From a bacterium UBA1459 (GTDB lineage: Bacteria > Pseudomonadota > Alphaproteobacteria > CAJXXZ01 > UBA1459), in the NCBI GenBank assembly GCA_002325765.1, contig DCST01000045.1, forward strand, positions 18,904 through 24,736: a stretch of 5,833 nt of DNA. The letters are read 5' to 3'. A program made the translations under genes and the position numbers. The notes below the pieces were generated by a model that made no database searches, was not told the DNA's origin, and saw only the letters and a list, made by a program, of their open reading frames with translations. Of this stretch, positions 1-4,156 are shown in pieces (position 1 is the first letter of the stretch; each line of letters begins with the position of its first letter).

Positions 1-2
1 TT

Positions 3-692
3 ATGATTATGTATAACAAAAAAAGAGCGGAACTAAGATTATATCAAGTATTAATAGAGATGTATTTAATAATTATAGACGAAGCTGATGATATATTAGA
101 ATTACAAATAGAAATAGAAATACTTGATTTAAAAAATAAAATTTTATCTTTAAGAAATAACTTAAAGTTATTAGCAATAAATTACGATCACTATCGACCA
201 ATACCTTACTTAATTGATCTAGAAATAATAATAAATGAAGATGAGTTTAAAAAATATATAAATAGATTGAATCCAATGCAATATAATATACATTCAATGG
301 TTTCTTTAAGCTATAAATTAAATATATTTAATATTATACCAATATTACAACTACCTTTTTCCTATATTATCAATAATATAATTAATAAACAAGAACAAAA
401 AATACAAGAGAATTTATATAGATTTTATACAAATATATCATTTATTACAAATATACATCAAAATAAGGAAGCTTTAAATAAAAAATTATCTTTACATCAA
501 AAAAAAATTGATTATGATAAACAAGATACATTATCTAGATACTATATTATTAAGAACTGTGCAATGTTTGTTATAAATTATATAAATAAAATCTATGATA
601 AATATTACTATAAACTTATTAGTCAGAGTGTATCTATTGCAAATTATATATATAATATACTATATATAAAATATCATTTGTTTATGTTGTAG
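3..692 (+). CDS. Hypothetical protein, helical, Ile/Tyr/Asn-rich; 5' end may lie outside the window
   Basis: I do not recognise this 229-residue protein. Only two bases precede the first ATG, so the true start may lie further left; a second ATG follows two codons later. The N-terminal third (about residues 8-57) looks like a long amphipathic helix or coiled coil with an acidic run near 26-39 (DEADD, then E-L-Q-I-E-I-E-I). A more hydrophobic patch lies at about 108-127 (around IIPILQLPFSYII), too polar at its edges for a confident membrane segment. The stretch 128-175 is charged and helical, and the C-terminus is Tyr/Ile-rich. There is one Cys (about 186) and no catalytic motif that I can see. 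An uninterrupted 229-codon frame, with Glu, Asp, Lys and Arg spread along it, supports real coding even in A+T-rich DNA. It ends with TAG inside the 3' end of the opposite-strand gene at 682-1053. Confidence 0.7.
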   Translation: MIMYNKKRAELRLYQVLIEMYLIIIDEADDILELQIEIEILDLKNKILSLRNNLKLLAINYDHYRPIPYLIDLEIIINEDEFKKYINRLNPMQYNIHSMVSLSYKLNIFNIIPILQLPFSYIINNIINKQEQKIQENLYRFYTNISFITNIHQNKEALNKKLSLHQKKIDYDKQDTLSRYYIIKNCAMFVINYINKIYDKYYYKLISQSVSIANYIYNILYIKYHLFML

Positions 693-1053
693 TAATAATA
701 CCATTCTTTTGTATTAAAAAAGAATTAATAGATTTATTAAGTTTGCATATAGATTTTCTGGGTATCTCTGTAAAAATTTGATGTAAATCACAAATAATAT
801 AAATATCAGCTACTTTAATATTTGATAAATATTTCATATTAATTACTTTTTTTTCACCTGGTATTACATCATATATATATATTTTCATTTCTTTACTTTC
901 TTTATAAATATCAAAACTCAGTAAAAAATCATTGCTTGTAATAGTTTCAAATCTTTTTGATAATTGTATATCAAAAATAACAACTATATATACAGAAAAT
1001 GATCTACGATTATTAGCCGATGGATCAATATAAAATATAATAGAGGAAAGCAT
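682..1053 (-). CDS. Small hypothetical protein, probably beta-rich
   Basis: This 123-residue protein is not recognised. It alternates short hydrophobic and polar runs suggestive of beta strands: SFSVYIVVIFDIQ (about 18-30), DFLLSFDIY (42-50), MKIYIYDVIPG (56-66) and VADIYIICDL (81-90). No signal peptide, convincing membrane segment or catalytic motif is visible. The ATG at 1053 is the only early start and has no Shine-Dalgarno sequence before it. The frame fills the gap between two + strand genes and overlaps the left-hand one by 11 bp at the stop codons. It diverges from the 476-residue gene across a 54 bp gap. It is short, so a spurious frame in A+T-rich DNA is possible. The mixed composition (Asp, Ser, Arg, Pro, Gly) and the lack of any alternative gene here favour a real one. 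Confidence 0.6.
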   Translation of the reverse strand: MLSSIIFYIDPSANNRRSFSVYIVVIFDIQLSKRFETITSNDFLLSFDIYKESKEMKIYIYDVIPGEKKVINMKYLSNIKVADIYIICDLHQIFTEIPRKSICKLNKSINSFLIQKNGIITTT

Positions 1054-1107
1054 AAAAATATATTAGATAATATAAATAAATACATTGTTAATTTTGTATC
1101 ATATTTT
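1054..1107. promoter_or_regulatory. Divergent 54 bp spacer between two hypothetical genes
   Basis: This gap separates two start codons facing away from each other, so it should hold or overlap the promoters of both genes. It is almost pure A/T. Many -10-like hexamers can be read on either strand, and none stands out from background. There is no GGAG or AGGA-type ribosome binding site before either ATG. Confidence 0.3.
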
Positions 1108-2538
1108 ATGATTAAAATACAAAATTTAGATAAAATAACTGATATTTTTTTTTGTCATATTGAAATACCTCATATACCTAAAATAGATCAGCTTAATCAT
1201 GAATTATTTACAAAAATATTTAAAAAAGAAGCTCATGGTATTAATTGTAATATTAAATCTTATGGACACACATATGGATATTCTTTAGAGATAAATATAG
1301 TAGAATTAGATGAGTTTATATACTTTCCTAAAAATAACATTCAAAATTTTTCAACAATTATTAAAGGTAATATAGAATATTATGTTAAACTTTTGCCATC
1401 AATAGCAGATCGTATACAGTCTGCAATATTTACAGCAATTAAACAACATAAATGGTCAATAAAAGCTTTATGTAATAAAGAGGTACAATGTGTTCGTTTA
1501 ATTAAATCTATATATATATCAGATAATAATACATATCTATCCTATGATCAAAAAATGAGCAAATTACCAGGTTTTTTACAAAATAATATATATATACAAA
1601 ATTTAGTATATGCTTTAGAGAATATAAATTTATTTGTCTTTGATTTTGAAAATATTTATAATTTACCTATACATTTAATATCAGCTTGTTTATATAAAGA
1701 AAATTTAGGTATATTATATCAAAATAAAATATATTATTTAAGCGCAACAAATACAGTAAATGAAAATACAATTATATTTTCTATAAATTGCAGATTATTT
1801 GATATTTATATTTTATATAAAAAAGATATAACTCGAACAGACTATATTGAATGTAGAAATAAAATATTTCTAAATCATAAACTAGGAACAATCTTAGATA
1901 AAATTACAAGAATGAAAGAAATAGCATTACTTCTTAATATAAAAGATATTAATATTGATAGTTATGAATTAGAAATAACTAGTGAAGTATATATGGATTT
2001 ATTAGTTTCTCCTTTTACAGAGTATATAGATGATCGTTTAAATATTATATCTATTATTGATGATCTAAGATGTTTAGAGGCACCTGAGGCAACTTCTGAT
2101 CCATATGGTTTAAAAAAAAGCACAGATACTTTAATACAATATTATATAAACAATAAGTTTGATATCAATATACTTAGTAATAATAAAATCTATTTTCTAA
2201 GTAGATTTGAGTTATATAATCAACAGCAAAACATACTTACAAAATATCTACGTATTACAACAGAAGAAAAATATCAATATTATAATCTAGAAATTAATAA
2301 AAGCTATTTACTTAGAGTGTATAATTTATATTTATCTTGGCAAAATGATACTTTAGATACTGTGTCTATATTTGAAAATTTTAGTTTATTAAATATAGAT
2401 AATATCCTTAATAAATATAATGATTTAATTAATAAATATAATATCTCAACTCATAATCAATATAAAAATGAAATTACTAGCTTTATAAATACTTTAGATA
2501 TGATTTTTAATATTAGTGCTTTTTTAAGCAATCAATAA
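1108..2538 (+). CDS. Large orphan protein of 476 residues, unknown function
   Basis: I do not recognise this protein, which is undoubtedly coding: 476 uninterrupted codons of mixed composition. The ATG at 1108 has no Shine-Dalgarno sequence; its upstream is TATCATATTTT. The N-terminal 75 residues look beta-rich with a His/Pro cluster (HIEIPHIP, 17-24) and a Gly/Tyr/His patch (SYGHTYGYS, 51-59). A mixed middle follows. The C-terminal 150 residues look helical and end in a short sevenfold repeat, LNKYND / INKYNI at about 434-446. A hairpin-like segment appears twice: GILYQNKIYYLS (201-212) and NILSNNKIYFLS (354-365). Both faintly resemble the module-end motif in the proteins at 3290-5833. No signal peptide or membrane helix is evident. 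Five Cys lie in the first half (6, 47, 122, 128, 194) and two later (228, 249), without a CxxC pair. The 3' end overlaps the glycosylase gene tail to tail by 15 bp. Confidence 0.85.
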   Translation: MIKIQNLDKITDIFFCHIEIPHIPKIDQLNHELFTKIFKKEAHGINCNIKSYGHTYGYSLEINIVELDEFIYFPKNNIQNFSTIIKGNIEYYVKLLPSIADRIQSAIFTAIKQHKWSIKALCNKEVQCVRLIKSIYISDNNTYLSYDQKMSKLPGFLQNNIYIQNLVYALENINLFVFDFENIYNLPIHLISACLYKENLGILYQNKIYYLSATNTVNENTIIFSINCRLFDIYILYKKDITRTDYIECRNKIFLNHKLGTILDKITRMKEIALLLNIKDINIDSYELEITSEVYMDLLVSPFTEYIDDRLNIISIIDDLRCLEAPEATSDPYGLKKSTDTLIQYYINNKFDINILSNNKIYFLSRFELYNQQQNILTKYLRITTEEKYQYYNLEINKSYLLRVYNLYLSWQNDTLDTVSIFENFSLLNIDNILNKYNDLINKYNISTHNQYKNEITSFINTLDMIFNISAFLSNQ

Positions 2539-3168
2539 AGCAGTTTTAAAATCTTCTTTCATATAATCTAACATAGATTTATTTCTAAATATATATGATG
2601 GATGAAAAGTAGCTATTACTTTAATGTTCTGAAAAGATAATAGTTTTCCTCTTATTTTTGTAATAGTATATTGATTTTCAAATATTGTTCTTAGTGCTAC
2701 TGATCCTAGTAAAATAATAGTTTTTGGTTGATATAATTCAATATGTTTATATAGTATTGGTCTCATTTTTATAATTTCATTATCTGTTGGTGTACGATTA
2801 TTTTCTGGTCTCCAAAATAATACATTAGTTACATACACATTATCTCTTTTAATATTATTTTCTTCTAATAATTGATTAACAAGTGTGCCGCTATTACCTA
2901 CAAATGGTATACCTTGATCATCCTCATTTTTTCCAGGAGCTTCTCCTATAATCATTATTTCTGCATTATTTGGCCCAGAATATATTACTGTCGATTTTGC
3001 AAATTCTTTTAAATCTATATCATAATTTTTAATATATGTATAGAGTTCTTCTAATGTATTAATACTATCTAAAATTAGATTTTTATTATAATTTTTCTCT
3101 ATTATAGGTTTAGATTTAATTTGTTGTCTATTAATTGGTTTTTCATTCCATTGCTTATCTAAAAACAT
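2524..3168 (-). CDS. Uracil-DNA glycosylase, family 4 type, cysteine-free
   Basis: This cytosolic base-excision repair enzyme should remove uracil, arising from cytosine deamination or dUTP misincorporation, from DNA and leave an abasic site. Over 214 residues, about family length, it shows motif 1 GEAPGKNEDDQGIPFVG (75-91, the water-activating and uracil-pocket loop), NVLFWRPENNRTPT (115-128), ILLGSVAL (152-159) and motif 2 TFHPSY (187-192), which carries the catalytic-region His and minor-groove loop. The W in WRPxxNRTPT is what I recall from alphaproteobacterial members; classical family 4 enzymes have Cys there. The protein has no Cys at all. The usual cluster positions align with about I51, W119 and M135, so no [4Fe-4S] cluster can form. 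The first 30 residues are a polar, poorly conserved leader. The ATG at 3168 is the only sensible start and lacks a Shine-Dalgarno sequence. The gene diverges from the tRNA across 23 bp. Confidence 0.95.
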   Translation of the reverse strand: MFLDKQWNEKPINRQQIKSKPIIEKNYNKNLILDSINTLEELYTYIKNYDIDLKEFAKSTVIYSGPNNAEIMIIGEAPGKNEDDQGIPFVGNSGTLVNQLLEENNIKRDNVYVTNVLFWRPENNRTPTDNEIIKMRPILYKHIELYQPKTIILLGSVALRTIFENQYTITKIRGKLLSFQNIKVIATFHPSYIFRNKSMLDYMKEDFKTALLIA

Positions 3169-3179
3169 ATAATATTATA
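3168..3179. promoter_or_regulatory. Palindromic TATAAT/ATTATA, possible two-way -10 element
   Basis: The 12-base perfect palindrome TATAATATTATA lies at the start of the 23 bp gap between the glycosylase (-) and the tRNA (+). It places a consensus -10 hexamer on each strand: 3168-3173 for the tRNA side and 3174-3179 for the glycosylase side. From these, transcription would start about 12 bases before the tRNA and at or next to the glycosylase ATG, making that mRNA leaderless. No good -35 box is visible; TTGCTT at 3151-3156 is a weak match with poor spacing for this -10. Such hexamers are common by chance at this base composition, so this is only a candidate. Confidence 0.3.
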
Positions 3180-3191
3180 AAATATAAGTAT

Positions 3192-3265
3192 GCGTTTATA
3201 GTTTAATTGGACAAAACATCTCTTTCCGGTGGAGAAGACTGAGAATTCGAGTTTCTCTAAGCGCG
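3192..3265 (+). tRNA. tRNA-Arg, anticodon CCG
   Basis: A complete cloverleaf can be folded by hand. The acceptor stem is GCGTTTA (3192-3198) with TAAGCGC (3258-3264), one G-T wobble. T8 and A9 follow, then D stem GTTT/AAAC around a 9-base loop holding the conserved GG. The anticodon stem TCTCT/GGAGA encloses the loop TTCCGGT with anticodon CCG at 3226-3228. The variable loop is AGACT. The T stem GAGAA/TTCTC encloses TTCGAGT. A15 and T48 can form the usual tertiary pair. The discriminator base is G (3265), as in E. coli tRNA-Arg(CCG). The 3' CCA is not encoded, so it must be added by nucleotidyltransferase. This tRNA decodes the arginine codon CGG. A T-rich run follows at 3266-3277. Confidence 0.95.
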
Positions 3266-3278
3266 TTTTATTTTTTAT
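3266..3278 (+). terminator. T-rich run just after the tRNA, weak terminator candidate
   Basis: Immediately after the discriminator base the + strand reads TTTTATTTTTT and then ATAG, before the stop codon of the convergent gene at 3290. The run could stop transcription directly after the tRNA, with the tRNA structure acting as the hairpin. There is no separate G+C-rich stem, and T runs are common in this DNA. Confidence 0.25.
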
Positions 3279-3289
3279 AGTACGAATTA

Positions 3290-4123
3290 CTAGCTAATCC
3301 TTGCTATTAAGCTCATAATTTTATGTTTTCTTATATCTGAATTCGAAAATATTAAACTACCATTCCAAAATAAACCTTCTGGTTTTTTTTCTATATGAAT
3401 ATCGTTACAAGTTATTCCACTTAACTGTTGTTTCACAATATCTTCTCTGCTCTCTATATTATATATTATATACTCTATGAGAGTATGTTTCATTAATAGT
3501 TGTTTAAGATATTGTTTTTGGTTATCCGTTAACTCAATATTTTTAAAAACTAATTCTAGATTATTTAATGCTTGATCATATAATTGATCTACATTTATAT
3601 ATATTTTATTATCTTGTATTTCTAATAATAAAAAATGATGAGTATATTGTATATTAATCATTAAATTTAATAAACATGATATTATTATTTCATTCTTCTC
3701 TTTAAAATTGAAAGGGTGATATAGTTTTATACATAATAATTTTTCTATTTCTTGTGTTTCGTGATCTGTAAATTCAGCTACGTCTTGTAAATTTTTCAAT
3801 GCATCTTTACTATAACTTATATCATTACCAATACCTGACTTTAATTCAATTTTAATAGTATCTTTTAATTGATCAAATGCTTTTTTTATTTTTTGATTCT
3901 CTATCTCAGGGCTATATTTATTAGGTTTTTCATTAGAGTCTTTATTTGGTATTTTATCAGAACTAGGAACTGGTGTTTTATCACTTTGATCTGGTTTTTT
4001 ACTAGTATCATCTTTTTTGTTTAAATTTAAAAATCCAAGCAATATTATATAAGTATAATTTGGTATTTTATAAAAATCTAAGATTCTAGATTTTGTTTTA
4101 ATAGCATATAAAGTTATTAACAT
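3290..4123 (-). CDS. Single-module relative of the upstream repeat protein, with N-terminal hydrophobic stretch and linker
   Basis: This 277-residue protein belongs to no family I recognise, but it is clearly related to its upstream neighbour. The N-terminus has basic residues (K10, K12, R14, K19) followed by a short hydrophobic run at 22-34 (around YIILLGFLNL). That could be a membrane anchor or export signal, though it is short and has no clear cleavage site or lipobox Cys. Residues 36-75 form a low-complexity Lys/Asp/Ser/Pro linker. Residues 78-277 are one helical module with three landmarks shared with the neighbour: EFTDHETQEIEKLL (117-130), ELTDNQKQYLKQLL (197-210) and EGLFWNGSLIFSNSDI (249-264). 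The ATG at 4123 lies 33 bp after the neighbour's stop codon, with no Shine-Dalgarno sequence, so co-transcription is likely. A TTG at residue 28 is a weaker alternative start. The hydrophobic leader and polar linker suggest the module is displayed outside the membrane or secreted, which is inference. Confidence 0.85.
   Translation of the reverse strand: MLITLYAIKTKSRILDFYKIPNYTYIILLGFLNLNKKDDTSKKPDQSDKTPVPSSDKIPNKDSNEKPNKYSPEIENQKIKKAFDQLKDTIKIELKSGIGNDISYSKDALKNLQDVAEFTDHETQEIEKLLCIKLYHPFNFKEKNEIIISCLLNLMINIQYTHHFLLLEIQDNKIYINVDQLYDQALNNLELVFKNIELTDNQKQYLKQLLMKHTLIEYIIYNIESREDIVKQQLSGITCNDIHIEKKPEGLFWNGSLIFSNSDIRKHKIMSLIARIS
3296..3892 (-). repeat. Protein module copy 3 (in the 277-residue protein, residues 78-276)
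   Basis: This is the third full copy of the module shared with the upstream gene, found at the protein level. Landmark spacing matches the other copies: about 80 residues from the first (F/L)T-D/G element to the second, against 77 and 82, and about 53 from the second to the end motif, against 46 and 46. The end motif EGLFWNGSLIFSNSDI falls at 3332-3379. At the DNA level the copies have diverged too far for alignment by eye. Confidence 0.65.
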
Positions 4124-4156
4124 AACTTATATTATATATTTTTATTTATTTCATTT

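Noticed and set aside
703..725. Inverted repeat ATTCTTTT / AAAAGAAT with a 7-base loop, 10 bases after the left + gene's stop codon
   Set aside because: The stem is nearly all A/T with a single G-C pair, there is no following T run, and it lies within the coding sequence of the opposite gene. It is too weak to call a terminator.
2408..2442. Direct repeat TTAATAAATATAAT, two copies 21 bases apart
   Set aside because: It sits in frame in the 476-residue protein as a repeated 7-residue unit (LNKYND / INKYNI). It is low-complexity A/T coding sequence with no sign of a mobile or regulatory repeat.
3192..3300. tRNA 3' end as an attachment site for an integrated element
   Set aside because: tRNA genes are common integration sites, but no second copy of the tRNA 3' end, integrase or change of base composition is seen in the window.
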